From CAVYXK01 sp963708245 (GTDB taxonomy: Bacteria > Pseudomonadota > Alphaproteobacteria > Acetobacterales > Acetobacteraceae): DNA of 64,000 nt. Below, piece by piece: positions 42,836-52,462 of this stretch. Every line of letters begins with the position of its first letter. Position 1 is the first letter of the stretch. The stretch is from assembly GCA_963708245.1 (NCBI GenBank), contig OY970201.1, forward strand, positions 2,976,001 through 3,040,000. The letters are read 5' to 3'. The translations under genes and the position numbers were made by a program. Under the pieces are notes generated by a model. That model was not told the DNA's origin and did no database searches. It saw only the letters and a program-made list of their open reading frames with translations.

Positions 42836-44475
42836 TGAGTTGCACCTGCACCTGATACGGCCGAATCTGGCAGAGCGCGCGCATAAATATCCCATCCTGG
42901 AATCGACCGGTCCAGTCGATACGCGCGCCAGGCCTCCGCGAACGCCGGATCGGAGTCATAGAAGCGCAAAATGTCGAATCCGTCTGGTCGGGCCTGTTCG
43001 ACCTGACGTCGTAGCAGGTCCCTGTGCCGATCGACGGCGACGAAATCCGGCCGGTAGCGCTGCAAGTCCTCTACCAGTTCATGGACGGCAATCTGGCGCA
43101 GCGCAACGGCCCGAACACGCTGGGCAGGGGTACCATCGGCGAGCTTGACGATGCCGGGGAGCAGGGTTTGGCTGGGCGCCCGGCCTGCCAGCTTGGTATC
43201 AGTCATGCTTGGGTAGCCGGGCTGGTAACCAGAGGTGAGCAGAAGCACCGACTTGCCCGTAGCGATCTGCCTCAGGGTCGCGATCAGAGGCTCAGTGCGA
43301 ACTCGGGCGCGCGTTTCTGCTGTGGTTTCCTGCCATGGCTCCGCGGCCAAGAATGCGAGCTGAATGATCAAGGCCATTAGCACCGCGGCCGACCGCGCCC
43401 AGAAGCGCGGTTCGCGTAACAACGATCGCAGCATCATTAGCCGAAACACCAGCGCAAATCCGGCGATCTCCACGGTCGGCAGGAGTTGGTAAGCCCATCC
43501 CTTCTTCTGTCCGATACCCAGAACCAGGCACGTCGCTGCGGCAACATAGAGGACACGCAGAAACCATTCGGGCGCGAGTGAGGTCGGTAGCAGCTCGACG
43601 AACAAGACGGCGAGGCAGAGCACCGTCGCGGCGTCGCGCGAGGCGTCAAATACGGTGGTCCAACTGCGATCCCAGCCGAAATAGACCTGGTTCTCGATCG
43701 CTGCCTCGGTGAGATATTCAGGAAACGCCAGCAGGATCACTGCGCCGTACAGCGCCGTGACCACCAGGAATACGGCCACGGCTGGGTCGATCAGCACTCG
43801 CCAACTGCGCTGTCGGAGCCCACGAAACGCCAGTAGGATCGCAGGGACGAGCAGGTAGAAGGGTTTGATGAGCACGGCAACGGCAGCCAGCACGATCGCC
43901 AGCCAGGCGGAGCTGAGCGGCGATCGGCGACCGGCCTCCCGTGCGGCAAACCAGAACAACCCGGGGCAGAAGAGTATGACGAAGAGGTGCTCTCGTTGGC
44001 CGAACTGGTATGCCGGAGACAACGCGAGGATCGCGGCATAGCAGATGAGTGCTGCCCGCCTGCCGATTGCATCGGTTGCGAACAACCACCGTAACGACGG
44101 CGCTGCTAGCAGCACTGACAGAGCGATGAGTAGACAAACGTACAAAGAGAACGCGGCATAAGGATCGAGCTGCGTCAGTTGGGCCAGAACCACCGGTGGG
44201 ACCATCAGCAGCATGATCAGCGGCGGATTGGGCTCCATGAAGTCCGTAATGTAGTGCCCCCCCGCAAGCATTCGTGCTGTGGCGATCAAGTACCATTCAT
44301 TGTCGTGATTAGGGATGAGCCAGCGGGTGTGCGTGGCAAAGGCCACCGCCAGCAACACAGCAATAAGGGCGGCAACCGCGAGATCCGCCACATCCACCCC
44401 GGATGTCGTGTCAAAGGCGGAGAACGTGTCGGACTTGGTCGTGCGAGCCTCCCCCTCGGTTGCGCTGCCCATCAT
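42832..44475 (-). CDS. GT-C-like membrane glycosyltransferase
   Basis: A 547-aa protein with about eleven hydrophobic segments. The first periplasmic loop holds HDNEWYLIATARMLAGGHYI then TDFMEPNPPLIMLL, with acidic residues and a PNPP motif like PMT-family enzymes. The C-terminal 120 residues are soluble. AAAAGGAG precedes the ATG at 44475, 28 bases after the GtrB-like stop, and its own stop overlaps the small EamA-like gene. It is the presumed final transferase of the three-gene module. Acceptor unknown. Confidence 0.75.
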   Translation of the reverse strand: MMGSATEGEARTTKSDTFSAFDTTSGVDVADLAVAALIAVLLAVAFATHTRWLIPNHDNEWYLIATARMLAGGHYITDFMEPNPPLIMLLMVPPVVLAQLTQLDPYAAFSLYVCLLIALSVLLAAPSLRWLFATDAIGRRAALICYAAILALSPAYQFGQREHLFVILFCPGLFWFAAREAGRRSPLSSAWLAIVLAAVAVLIKPFYLLVPAILLAFRGLRQRSWRVLIDPAVAVFLVVTALYGAVILLAFPEYLTEAAIENQVYFGWDRSWTTVFDASRDAATVLCLAVLFVELLPTSLAPEWFLRVLYVAAATCLVLGIGQKKGWAYQLLPTVEIAGFALVFRLMMLRSLLREPRFWARSAAVLMALIIQLAFLAAEPWQETTAETRARVRTEPLIATLRQIATGKSVLLLTSGYQPGYPSMTDTKLAGRAPSQTLLPGIVKLADGTPAQRVRAVALRQIAVHELVEDLQRYRPDFVAVDRHRDLLRRQVEQARPDGFDILRFYDSDPAFAEAWRAYRLDRSIPGWDIYARALPDSAVSGAGATQ

Positions 44476-44503
44476 TTGGACTCCTTTTGCAGCGCGATCG
44501 GCA

Positions 44504-45499
44504 TCAGGCCAACTGGGTCAGAGCAGGTTCCTCCGCAATGATTTTCCGGGATGCGACGAATTGCATCGCATCCGCTGCGGGAATGACCGGCCTAATGCTG
44601 CGTGCATTCAGCAATATAAACACCGCGATCGTAGCGAAAACCAACAATTCCATCAAAATGATGGTCAATGACCCGAATACGTTGGATGCCCAACCGGGAA
44701 TCGCGAGATTTGTCAGAAATTTCTCTGCAAGGACAGCCAGCATTCCAACCACCGTGACGCAGGCGATCGCGAGTGTCGCCAGAACGATCCGGACCAGGGC
44801 GAGATCCGCGTACACCGAGATGGCACTCATGCCGTGCAGAATAAGCGACGTGAAATTCATTTTGGACTCGCCGGCAAGTCGCCGGCCGCGAACGGTGTCG
44901 ACGTTCACCACCGGGATCCGCGAGCGCAGGATGCTCGCGGCGAGATGGTTCCAGGTTGATGGGCTATGGACCACTGCACTAAGCAAACCGGCCGGGATGT
45001 AACAGAAATTTCCGAATCCGATGCGGACGCCCGTGAGTGCGCGAAAAGCCAATTTGTAGCCCCAGTAGCCGAGGCGGAACAGCCAAGGCTCGCTTCGCTT
45101 GCTTCGCCGTGCGCAAACGATATGGCCGGGCCGCTCCCGCGCAGCCCGCAGCAGGCTGGGAATATCCTCCGGCCGATCCTCGCCATCGCCGTCCATGACG
45201 ATCACGCCGGCGACGCTGCCGAGGATCTCGGCGCCGACCAATCCCACAGCGATAGCGCGTTGGTGCCCGAGATTGCACACCAGATCGAAAACCTCGATCT
45301 GGCGGATTCTTCGGCAACGCAGAGTCTCGACCTGCTCTCGGTCGGCGGAGGCACCGCCGTCATTCACAAGGATGACGTAGAACGTTGTGTCGCCCAAGGC
45401 CGGACATTCATCGATCGCCGTCAGCAACGCTGCGACCGAAGCCCAATCGTCGAACACAGGTATGACCAGAGCAAGGTCCGTTGTGAGCACTTGGTCCAT
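44504..45499 (-). CDS. Polyprenyl-phosphate glycosyltransferase (GtrB/DPM1-like)
   Basis: A 331-aa family 2 glycosyltransferase that loads a sugar onto undecaprenyl phosphate on the cytosolic face. The catalytic domain shows LALVIPVFDDWASV near residue 9, VILVNDGGAS near 43, CNLGHQRAIAVGL near 75 and the metal-binding VIVMDGDGEDRPED near 98. Two C-terminal transmembrane helices (VRIVLATLAIACVTVVGMLA and LTIILMELLVFATIAVFILL) match GtrB topology. It is the first gene of a three-gene operon with a GT-C enzyme and a small membrane protein. The 300 bases upstream (45500-45800) hold no gene and should contain the promoter. Confidence 0.87.
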   Translation of the reverse strand: MDQVLTTDLALVIPVFDDWASVAALLTAIDECPALGDTTFYVILVNDGGASADREQVETLRCRRIRQIEVFDLVCNLGHQRAIAVGLVGAEILGSVAGVIVMDGDGEDRPEDIPSLLRAARERPGHIVCARRSKRSEPWLFRLGYWGYKLAFRALTGVRIGFGNFCYIPAGLLSAVVHSPSTWNHLAASILRSRIPVVNVDTVRGRRLAGESKMNFTSLILHGMSAISVYADLALVRIVLATLAIACVTVVGMLAVLAEKFLTNLAIPGWASNVFGSLTIILMELLVFATIAVFILLNARSIRPVIPAADAMQFVASRKIIAEEPALTQLA

Positions 45500-45800
45500 C
45501 AGAGTCGCATCAATACGCCAAGTGCAGGGACGCCCGCCGTCGCTTGCGGGCGCCGTCGCTGCCGCCGATCGACGTTACGGAAGGCAACAGTCTTGCACCG
45601 GGAAGGACTCTCATAATGGTGCCGGGTCCCAGATGAATTGACCAACAGCCAAAGCTTATAACGGCTGGCAGACGGTTCGCCAGAGTTTACTCCGGCCGCA
45701 CGAGGCGCCGGGCCAGGAGGTGCCGGCGAGCCGCCATCGTCCCGGCGCCCGGCCGCCTCTCGCGCAGACTTGGATCATGCAACCACAGATGCTGACCGGC

Positions 45801-46856
45801 TCACATCAAAAACACGCCCTTGCCAGTCGTCTGCGTGTCGAACAGCCGGTACGCCTCGTCCCCCTGCTCCAGCTTCCAGCGATGCGTGAACAGCCGATCG
45901 ACCGGGATGTTCCGCTCCACGATGAACCGCGCGCACTCGGCCTGGCCGATCACCGAGAATGTCCACGACCCGATCATCGTAAGCTGCTTGCGCAGTATGT
46001 CCGGGCTCACGTCGATCCGCACGTCGTTGCGCTCGCCGACGAAGCACATCGTGCCCCAGACCTTGGTGCTGCGGATCGCCGCGATGCGTCCCTCCGGAGC
46101 GCTCGATGTATCAAGCGTCAGGTCGGCGCCGCGCCCGTGCGTCAGGTCCTTCACCGCGCCGACCGGATCGTTTGAGCGGGGATCCACCACGTCGTCGGCG
46201 CCGAACTCGCGGGCGCGATCCAGCCGCTCCTTGCTGATGTCCAACGCGATCACCCGCGCCCCCATCGCCTTGGCAAGCTGAGTGGCCGATAACCCGACCG
46301 GCCCCTGGCCGAAGATCGCGATGGTGTCGCGGCCGGAGAGATTGATTCGCCGTAGCGCGCCGTAGGCAGTGCCGGTGCCGCAGGAGATCGCCGCGCCGGC
46401 CTCGAAGGACAGCTCGTCGGGCAGCGGCACCAGCGTGTTGGCCGGCACCAGCAGGTAGCGCGCATGCCCGCCATTGGCGTTGCTGCCGTACACCTTGATC
46501 GGCTGCTCCTGGCAGAGCTGCGACCAGCCGGAGCGGCAATGCTCGCACCGCGTGCAGCCCTGGTAATGGTGCACCATCACGCGTGCGCCGATCGGTGCCT
46601 CGCGCTCGGTCACGTCGGGGCCGCGTGCGGCGACAATGCCGCAGGGTTCGTGGCCGGCGATCACCGGGTTCGGATTGGCCGGCAGGCCGCCGACAGCGCT
46701 GCCCGCCGTGCCCTTCGGCCGGCGGTAGTGGTGCAGGTCGCTGCCGCACATGCCGGACGCTTTCATCTCGATCACCACCTCGCCGGGACCGGGTGTGGGG
46801 TCGGGAAATTCCATCAGCTCCAGCTCGCGACCGCCGGTGAAGACGATGCCTCGCAA
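45801..46856 (-). CDS. Zinc-dependent alcohol dehydrogenase (MDR family)
   Basis: A 351-aa two-domain dehydrogenase. The catalytic zinc ligands are in GMCGSDLHHY (Cys near residue 37) and IAGHEPCG (His near 67). A structural-zinc-type cysteine cluster CTRCEHCRSGWSQLC follows near 97, and the nucleotide loop IFGQGPVGLSAT is near 178. It oxidises an alcohol or polyol with NAD(P). The start is TTG at 46856, supported by AGGAGGT at ideal distance; no ATG or GTG fits. The FMN dehydrogenase gene ends 12 bases upstream, so both likely serve one catabolic route with the MFS transporter. Confidence 0.88.
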   Translation of the reverse strand: MRGIVFTGGRELELMEFPDPTPGPGEVVIEMKASGMCGSDLHHYRRPKGTAGSAVGGLPANPNPVIAGHEPCGIVAARGPDVTEREAPIGARVMVHHYQGCTRCEHCRSGWSQLCQEQPIKVYGSNANGGHARYLLVPANTLVPLPDELSFEAGAAISCGTGTAYGALRRINLSGRDTIAIFGQGPVGLSATQLAKAMGARVIALDISKERLDRAREFGADDVVDPRSNDPVGAVKDLTHGRGADLTLDTSSAPEGRIAAIRSTKVWGTMCFVGERNDVRIDVSPDILRKQLTMIGSWTFSVIGQAECARFIVERNIPVDRLFTHRWKLEQGDEAYRLFDTQTTGKGVFLM

Positions 46857-46868
46857 TGGGACCTCCTG

Positions 46869-47978
46869 TCAGGGTGCTTCCGGCGTGCGGAACAGCAGCG
46901 GGAACGCGCTATGGACGTGCGGCGTGCTGACCGGCGGTGCACCAAGATGCAGATACGAGCGATCGAGTGCTGCGAGGTTCGTCGCCCCGAGCAGCGCCAT
47001 CGCCACCGCGACCTCCTGCTCCAAAAGCTCCAGCAGGCGGTGCACGCCGGCTTCGCCTTCTGCCGCCAGGCCGTAACAATAGAGACGGCCGACGGCCACC
47101 GCGTCGGCGCCGAGCGCGATCGCCTTGATCACGTCGGTGCCGCGGCAGATGCCGCCGTCGATCATCACCCTGGCGCGGCTGCGCACCGCTTCCAGCACCT
47201 CGGGCAGCAGATCGATCGCGCCGCGGCCGTGATCGAGCTGTCGTCCGCCATGGTTGGACACATAGACGACGTCCACGCCGTGCTCGCTGGCGATGGCTGC
47301 GTCCTCGGCGGTGGCGATGCCCTTCAGGATCAGCGGAATGCGGTGGCGGTCCTTGAAATGCTTCACATTGTCCCACGAGAACGCCGCCTGGTGGCGGTGC
47401 CCGGTGGCGGCGGTGCGCCAGGGCTTGACGAAGCGCGCGGTGATGTCGCGCTCGCGGCGGGAATAGGCGGCGGTATCGACGGTGATCATGAACGCGTCGT
47501 AGCCGGCATCGACGGCGCGATGCGCCACCTCATCCGTCCAGGCGTCGTCGCCGCGGACATAGAGTTGGAAGATTTTTGGGCCGGGCGTCGCGCGCGCGGT
47601 TTCTTCGAGGCCCGGCTTGGTCACGGAACTGACGATGATCGGCACGCCGAAGGCGGACGCGGCGCGGCCGGCTGTTGCCGCGCCACCGGGGTCGAATGAT
47701 TCGAGCGAACCGACCGGCGCCAGCAGCACCGGCAAGCGCATGCGCATGCCAAGCAGGCTCGCGGTGCAATCGACCTGCGACACGTCGCGGCAGACGCGCG
47801 GACGGAAGGCGATCTGATCGAGCGCCAACCGATTGCGCCGCATCGTGGTCTCGGTCTCGGTGGCGCCGATCAGGTAGCCCCAGATGTTGTCCGACAGCTT
47901 GGCTCGCGCGGCGGGAATGAACTCGTGCAGGCACTGGTAGTCGCCACTGGGTTCCGCAAGGTGCGGTTCATCGGGCAT
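46869..47978 (-). CDS. FMN-dependent alpha-hydroxy-acid dehydrogenase
   Basis: A 369-aa TIM-barrel flavoenzyme of the LldD / glycolate-oxidase family. It shows LPVLLAPVGSL near residue 86, the FMN-phosphate and active-site stretch VVYVSNHGGRQLDHG near 250 with the catalytic His, and VMIDGGICRGTDVIKAIALG near 280. It oxidises an alpha-hydroxy acid such as lactate, mandelate or a sugar-acid derivative. The family N-terminus begins soon after the ATG at 47978; the open frame upstream overlaps the MFS gene. Its position between an MFS transporter and an alcohol dehydrogenase suggests catabolism of an imported hydroxy compound. Confidence 0.88.
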   Translation of the reverse strand: MPDEPHLAEPSGDYQCLHEFIPAARAKLSDNIWGYLIGATETETTMRRNRLALDQIAFRPRVCRDVSQVDCTASLLGMRMRLPVLLAPVGSLESFDPGGAATAGRAASAFGVPIIVSSVTKPGLEETARATPGPKIFQLYVRGDDAWTDEVAHRAVDAGYDAFMITVDTAAYSRRERDITARFVKPWRTAATGHRHQAAFSWDNVKHFKDRHRIPLILKGIATAEDAAIASEHGVDVVYVSNHGGRQLDHGRGAIDLLPEVLEAVRSRARVMIDGGICRGTDVIKAIALGADAVAVGRLYCYGLAAEGEAGVHRLLELLEQEVAVAMALLGATNLAALDRSYLHLGAPPVSTPHVHSAFPLLFRTPEAP

Positions 47979-48039
47979 CGGCAGGGGTCCAACTGGTCTG
48001 CCGCCATCAGGCCCCGGGCAGGTGCCGACTGCAAGAGGC

Positions 48040-49275
48040 TCAGGCGTGCGCCGTGCGCCCCCGTGGAGTTGGACGCGTCTCCGGCATGTCGAGCCAAAGC
48101 AGCAGCACAGACGCGGCACCGGCCGCGGCCAAAGCGAGGAACGCCGCTTGCGGGCTGAACCGGTCGGCGATCCAGCCAGCCATCGTGGTGCTGAGCGTCG
48201 CGCCGAGACTGGCGGCCAGCCCCAGCGAGCTGATCGCCAGATTGAGGTAGCCGGTACCGCGGGTGAGGTCGGCGGCGATCAGCGGAAGCATGATGCCGAA
48301 CACCGTGGCGCTGACGCCGTCCAGCAGCTCGAACAGGACCAACCACGGCCCGCTTGGCAGCGGGACGAAAAGCAGTGCGCGCAGCGGCAGTGCAGCAAAA
48401 CCGATCAGCAGCAATGGTCGGCGCCCCCAGCTCTGGGCCATTCGACCGGTCCAGGGTGACAGCAGCGCCACCAATGCCTGCGGCACCACCACCGAGGCCG
48501 AGACCACCCATCCAGCCCGGCCCCCGCGCGCTGCCAGCTCGTTCAGCGCCAGCGGCAGCATCGCGGCATTCGACAGATGGAACAGCACCACGCATACGGC
48601 GAAGACATGCAGATGTCGCCTGATGAAGATCCGCCAGGGGTGCCCGTGTCGTTGCCTGCGGACTTTCGGGTGCAGCAGGGCCGGGTGGTCCTGCTCGGCA
48701 TCAACCTGGTGTGGCTCGATCCAATGCAGCGCGATCAACGCGGGCACGACCGTCGCTGCGGTGAACAGAAACACCGCGCGGTCGGACAGCGTGGCCGCCA
48801 CACCAAGCAGCCCGGCCGCCGCAGCATTGCCTAGCGAGGCGTAGCGGGCATTGCTGCCAATTCGCTCGCCGAACGCGTTCTGGCCGCAGATTGAAAGCGT
48901 GAGGGCGGCGATCGCCGGGGTCAGCACGCTACCGGAGAGTGCGTGCAGGATCAACGCAAGCCAGACCGGCAGGACCTCCGGCCAGGCGGCTATAATCAGC
49001 GCACTTACCCCCAGCAGGACCAGCGCGGCGGCGATCGGAGCCCGCTTGGCATGCACGGCGTCCACCAGGGCACCGGCCGGCAGCCGTGTCACGATCGCCG
49101 CAACGGTGCCGATGCTGAGCGCGAACCCGATCGCTGTCTGGTCCCATTTCTCCTCGGTCAGATAGACCGAGAGGAACGCACCGAAGCCGGTCTGCGCCGC
49201 CGCCATGAAGAAATTGAGCGCATTCAGGCCGAACCGTCCGGCGACCTCCGGTTTACGTGCGCCCCGCGCTCCCAA
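48040..49275 (-). CDS. MFS transporter
   Basis: A 411-aa permease with about twelve hydrophobic segments. Helix 1 opens GLNALNFFMAAAQTGFGAFL. A motif-A-like loop reads RLPAGALVDAVHAKR between helices 2 and 3, with a related GRMAQSWGRRPLLLIGF in the second half. The long central loop contains a histidine-rich basic patch (RRQRHGHPWRIFIRRHLHV). It lies 61 bases before the FMN dehydrogenase and after the GT4 gene, all on one strand. Substrate and direction unknown; uptake of the substrate for the two dehydrogenases is a reasonable guess. Confidence 0.82.
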   Translation of the reverse strand: MGARGARKPEVAGRFGLNALNFFMAAAQTGFGAFLSVYLTEEKWDQTAIGFALSIGTVAAIVTRLPAGALVDAVHAKRAPIAAALVLLGVSALIIAAWPEVLPVWLALILHALSGSVLTPAIAALTLSICGQNAFGERIGSNARYASLGNAAAAGLLGVAATLSDRAVFLFTAATVVPALIALHWIEPHQVDAEQDHPALLHPKVRRQRHGHPWRIFIRRHLHVFAVCVVLFHLSNAAMLPLALNELAARGGRAGWVVSASVVVPQALVALLSPWTGRMAQSWGRRPLLLIGFAALPLRALLFVPLPSGPWLVLFELLDGVSATVFGIMLPLIAADLTRGTGYLNLAISSLGLAASLGATLSTTMAGWIADRFSPQAAFLALAAAGAASVLLLWLDMPETRPTPRGRTAHA

Positions 49276-49334
49276 TACTGACGGGGGATCGCGGGCTCGG
49301 GCTGATTGCTCAGCGATGCGTCACCCGTGCATGC

Positions 49335-50393
49335 TCAGTCGCCGACGGCACGCAGCAACGGGCGGCTGTCCGCAATCAGCTCCTGATAGACATCGAGATA
49401 GTCGTGCGCCATGCGCCGCGAGGTGAAGCGCCGCTCGAACTGCTGGCGGACCAGCCGACGGTCGAGCCGGTCGAGATTTTCGATCGCGGCGACCGCGGCC
49501 CGTTCATCGGGAACAATGAAGCCGGTCAACCCGTGGTCGATCACTTCCGGTACCGAGCCGCGGTTGAACGCGATCACCGGCGTGCCGCAGGCCATGGCTT
49601 CGATCATTACCAGGCCGAACGGCTCCGGCCAGTCGATCGGAAACAGCAGCGCATGCGCGCCTGAGAGGAAGGCGGGCTTCTGCGCATCGTTGATCTCGCC
49701 GATGAACTCAACATGCGGGCTGGCATCGACCAGTGGCTTGATCTCGTCCTGCCAGTACTTCTGGTCCGCGACATCGACCTTGGCGGCGATCTTCAGCTTC
49801 ACCCCCGCGGTACCGGCGATGCGGATTGCCTTATCCACGCCCTTTTCAGGTGAGATACGGCCCAGGAAGGCGAAGTAGCTCGGGGTAACCGGCTGAGGCG
49901 TGAGCAGCCGTGCCGGCATGCCGTGCAGCACGGTGCGAACCCAATTGAGATTCGGGATCGGCCGGCGCTGATGATCGGAGATTGAGACGAACGGAGCATC
50001 CGGGAAGGTTTCGTAGATTTCCTTGAACTCCAGCAGATCCAGCCGTCCGTGCAGGGTGGTGACGAAGGGGGTGTGCTGGCGGCTGAACAGCGAGAGGGGG
50101 AAATAGTCGGTGTGGAAATGCAATATGTCGAACTCGTCCGCGCGCTGGCGGATCAGTTCCATCATCCGCATGTAGTAGGCGATCCAGTCCTTGACGTCGG
50201 GATCGAGCCGCAGCGCCTGTGCGCGCATGGGCGCCAGGGTTGCGGAGGTAATGGAATCTCCGCTGGCGAACAGGGTGACATCATGGCCCAAGTCGACGAG
50301 GGCTTCGGTCAACGCGTAAACGACGCGTTCTGTGCCGCCGTACAGCTTGGGCGGTACCGCCTCGAAAAGCGGCGCAATTTGAGCAATACGCAT
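49335..50393 (-). CDS. Family 4 glycosyltransferase
   Basis: A 352-aa GT-B-fold enzyme. The N-terminal domain opens MRIAQIAPLFEAVPPKLYGG and carries TERVVYALTEALVDLGHDVT. The C-terminal donor-binding domain shows YFAFLGRISPEKGVDKAIRI near residue 175 and the retaining-enzyme EX7E-type segment PEPFGLVMIEAMACGTPVIA near 265. The ATG at 50393 is chosen because homology starts there; the frame runs upstream to 50471. It uses a nucleotide-sugar in the cytosol, possibly for a compatible solute or a glycan. The divergent operon opposite contains otsA. Confidence 0.86.
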   Translation of the reverse strand: MRIAQIAPLFEAVPPKLYGGTERVVYALTEALVDLGHDVTLFASGDSITSATLAPMRAQALRLDPDVKDWIAYYMRMMELIRQRADEFDILHFHTDYFPLSLFSRQHTPFVTTLHGRLDLLEFKEIYETFPDAPFVSISDHQRRPIPNLNWVRTVLHGMPARLLTPQPVTPSYFAFLGRISPEKGVDKAIRIAGTAGVKLKIAAKVDVADQKYWQDEIKPLVDASPHVEFIGEINDAQKPAFLSGAHALLFPIDWPEPFGLVMIEAMACGTPVIAFNRGSVPEVIDHGLTGFIVPDERAAVAAIENLDRLDRRLVRQQFERRFTSRRMAHDYLDVYQELIADSRPLLRAVGD

Positions 50394-50582
50394 AGTATTC
50401 GATCCCCGATTTCTTTCGAAGGTCAAGCACAGAAGTTTCGTAACTTGTCTTGACTTGGTCCCCAACCCCACTCTATCAATTGTGAGCTATAGAACCCGAA
50501 TGTGGCAAGAATCCGGCGCTTTTTTCGACGGAAACGAGCCATCCGAGGGGGGCGGCCCGCGGAGCGACAGGAGCCTGCCACG
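50394..50582. promoter_or_regulatory. Divergent promoter region
   Basis: About 190 bases separate the GT4 gene (minus) from the ABC exporter (plus) and must hold both promoters. AT-rich blocks near 50395-50460 include TTGTCTTGACTTGG and CTATAG-like bases that could be -35 and -10 elements. No clear operator is visible. Confidence 0.4.
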
Positions 50583-52409
50583 ATGGGGATCGTGCACAAC
50601 ATAACCGAGGGGCGGCCATTCGCCGGGTCGCCTTCCCAATCGGCGGCGACACCGGTCGGGCTGCAGCCGCGGCCGCTTCGCTTCCTGCTTCATTATGTCC
50701 GTCGACGTCAGACTGGACACGCGGTGATTTTCGCCTCGGTCTTGGCCGCCGTGGTGTGCAGCGTTTCCACGCAGTACGGGCTCAAGCACCTGATCGACAT
50801 CGTGGCCGCCGGTCCGGCCGCGCATGGTCCGGTCTGGGGCGCGTTCGCCCTGCTCTGCGGCTTCATCGCCGCCGACAACCTGCTATGGCGGATCGGCGGC
50901 TTCGCTGCGGCTCGCACCTATGTCGCCGTGACCGGCGATATACGACGCGAACTGTTCGCCCATCTCTCCGGTCATTCGCCAAGCTGGTTCGCAGACCGCC
51001 TGCCGGGCGCGCTGGCCGGACGGATCAGCGCGACAGCGAATGCCGCTTTCACGATCTCCAGCACGGGGTCGTGGAACGTGCTGCCGCCCTGCATCGCGGT
51101 GCTCTGCTCGATCTTCTATATCGGCTCGGTGAACCCGTCGCTCGCGGCCGTCCTGGTCGGGCTCGCCGCCGGCTTGGGTGCACTGATCTTCTGTCTTGCT
51201 AAACGTGGCACGCCGCTGCATCGGAACTATGCGGGTAAGGCTGCTGCGGTCGATGGCGAGCTGGTCGATGTAATCGGCAACATGGGCGTGGTCCGCGCCT
51301 TCGGGGCGACGTTCCGGGAGCAGCGTCGGATCGGCGGCTGCATCGAACAGGAGATGACGGCGCGGCGCCGCAGCCTGCTCTATCTGGAGAAGTTGCGGCT
51401 GATTCACGCGGTGCTCACGGCATTCCTGGTCGCCGGCGTGGTCGCGTTTGGGATCATGCTGTGGCAGCATGGCCAAGCCAGCGTGGGCGACATCGCCCTG
51501 CTCACGACGCTCGCCATGACCATTCTTAATTGCACGCGCGACCTCGCCGTGGCGCTGGTGGATCTCACGCAGCACGTGGCGCGGCTCGAGGAAGCAATTG
51601 GTGCACTGCTGACCGGCCACGAACTACCCGACCGGCCGCAGGCACAGCCGCTGGCCGCCGGGCCCGGAGGGGTCAAATTCGAAAAGGTTCATTTCGGTTA
51701 TCCCGGCCGCCCTGCGGTGTTGCGTGACTTCGAACTCGTGATCCGGCCGGGCGAGCGGGTCGGGCTTGTGGGCTATTCCGGCGCCGGAAAATCGACACTG
51801 CTCGCGCTGCTGCAGCGCTTCTACGACGTGACCGGCGGACGCATCCTGATCGACGGGCAGGATATCCGTGACGTCACCCAGGACAGCCTGCGCCGGATGA
51901 TGGCGGTGGTGCCGCAGGACATCAGCCTGTTCCACCGCTCGGTGCTGGAGAACATCCGCTATGCCCGGCCGGAGGCGCCGGAGCAGGATGTGCTGGCAGC
52001 CGCGGAGATGGCGCATTGCCGCGACTTCATCGAGGCAATGCCGGACGGGTTCGACACCATCGTGGGTGATCGCGGGGTGAAGCTGTCAGGCGGCCAGCGG
52101 CAACGCCTGGCGATTGCTCGGGCGCTGCTCAAGGATGCGCCGATCCTGCTGCTTGACGAAGCAACCAGCGCGCTCGACAGCGAAAGCGAGCGGGCGGTCC
52201 AGGCGGCGCTCGGCCGGCTGATGCAAGGGCGGACGGTGATCGCCATCGCCCATCGGCTCTCCACTCTCGTGAGCTTCGATCGCATTATTGTGATGGATCA
52301 CGGCCGCATCGTCGATGACGGGTCCCCGGCCGAACTCGCCGCTCGCCCCGGACCCTATCGCGAGCTGCTGCGCAAACAGCACATGGAACAGCTGCCGGAG
52401 GCGGCGTGA
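50583..52409 (+). CDS. ABC exporter, fused membrane and ATPase domains (MsbA-like)
   Basis: A 608-aa half-transporter that should act as a homodimer. The N-terminal six-helix ABC_membrane domain spans about residues 35-320. The C-terminal ATPase has Walker A GYSGAGKST near 395, signature LSGGQRQRLAIARAL near 500 and Walker B ILLLDEATSALDSE near 523. The family flips lipids or exports peptides and drugs. CAGGAGCC lies before the ATG at 50583; a GTG at 50502 would add a basic 27-residue leader and seems less likely. It is first in an operon with otsA and a dioxygenase. Confidence 0.86.
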   Translation: MGIVHNITEGRPFAGSPSQSAATPVGLQPRPLRFLLHYVRRRQTGHAVIFASVLAAVVCSVSTQYGLKHLIDIVAAGPAAHGPVWGAFALLCGFIAADNLLWRIGGFAAARTYVAVTGDIRRELFAHLSGHSPSWFADRLPGALAGRISATANAAFTISSTGSWNVLPPCIAVLCSIFYIGSVNPSLAAVLVGLAAGLGALIFCLAKRGTPLHRNYAGKAAAVDGELVDVIGNMGVVRAFGATFREQRRIGGCIEQEMTARRRSLLYLEKLRLIHAVLTAFLVAGVVAFGIMLWQHGQASVGDIALLTTLAMTILNCTRDLAVALVDLTQHVARLEEAIGALLTGHELPDRPQAQPLAAGPGGVKFEKVHFGYPGRPAVLRDFELVIRPGERVGLVGYSGAGKSTLLALLQRFYDVTGGRILIDGQDIRDVTQDSLRRMMAVVPQDISLFHRSVLENIRYARPEAPEQDVLAAAEMAHCRDFIEAMPDGFDTIVGDRGVKLSGGQRQRLAIARALLKDAPILLLDEATSALDSESERAVQAALGRLMQGRTVIAIAHRLSTLVSFDRIIVMDHGRIVDDGSPAELAARPGPYRELLRKQHMEQLPEAA

Positions 52410-52462
52410 CGATCAAGGGGGCTCTGCCCTCCCGGTCTCAGGGCCGCTGGCACTAGCGTCCG

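Noticed and set aside
46464..47699. 411-aa plus-strand frame opposite the two dehydrogenase genes
   Set aside because: It spans the junction of two convincing minus-strand genes and has a shadow-like His/Arg/Ala composition.
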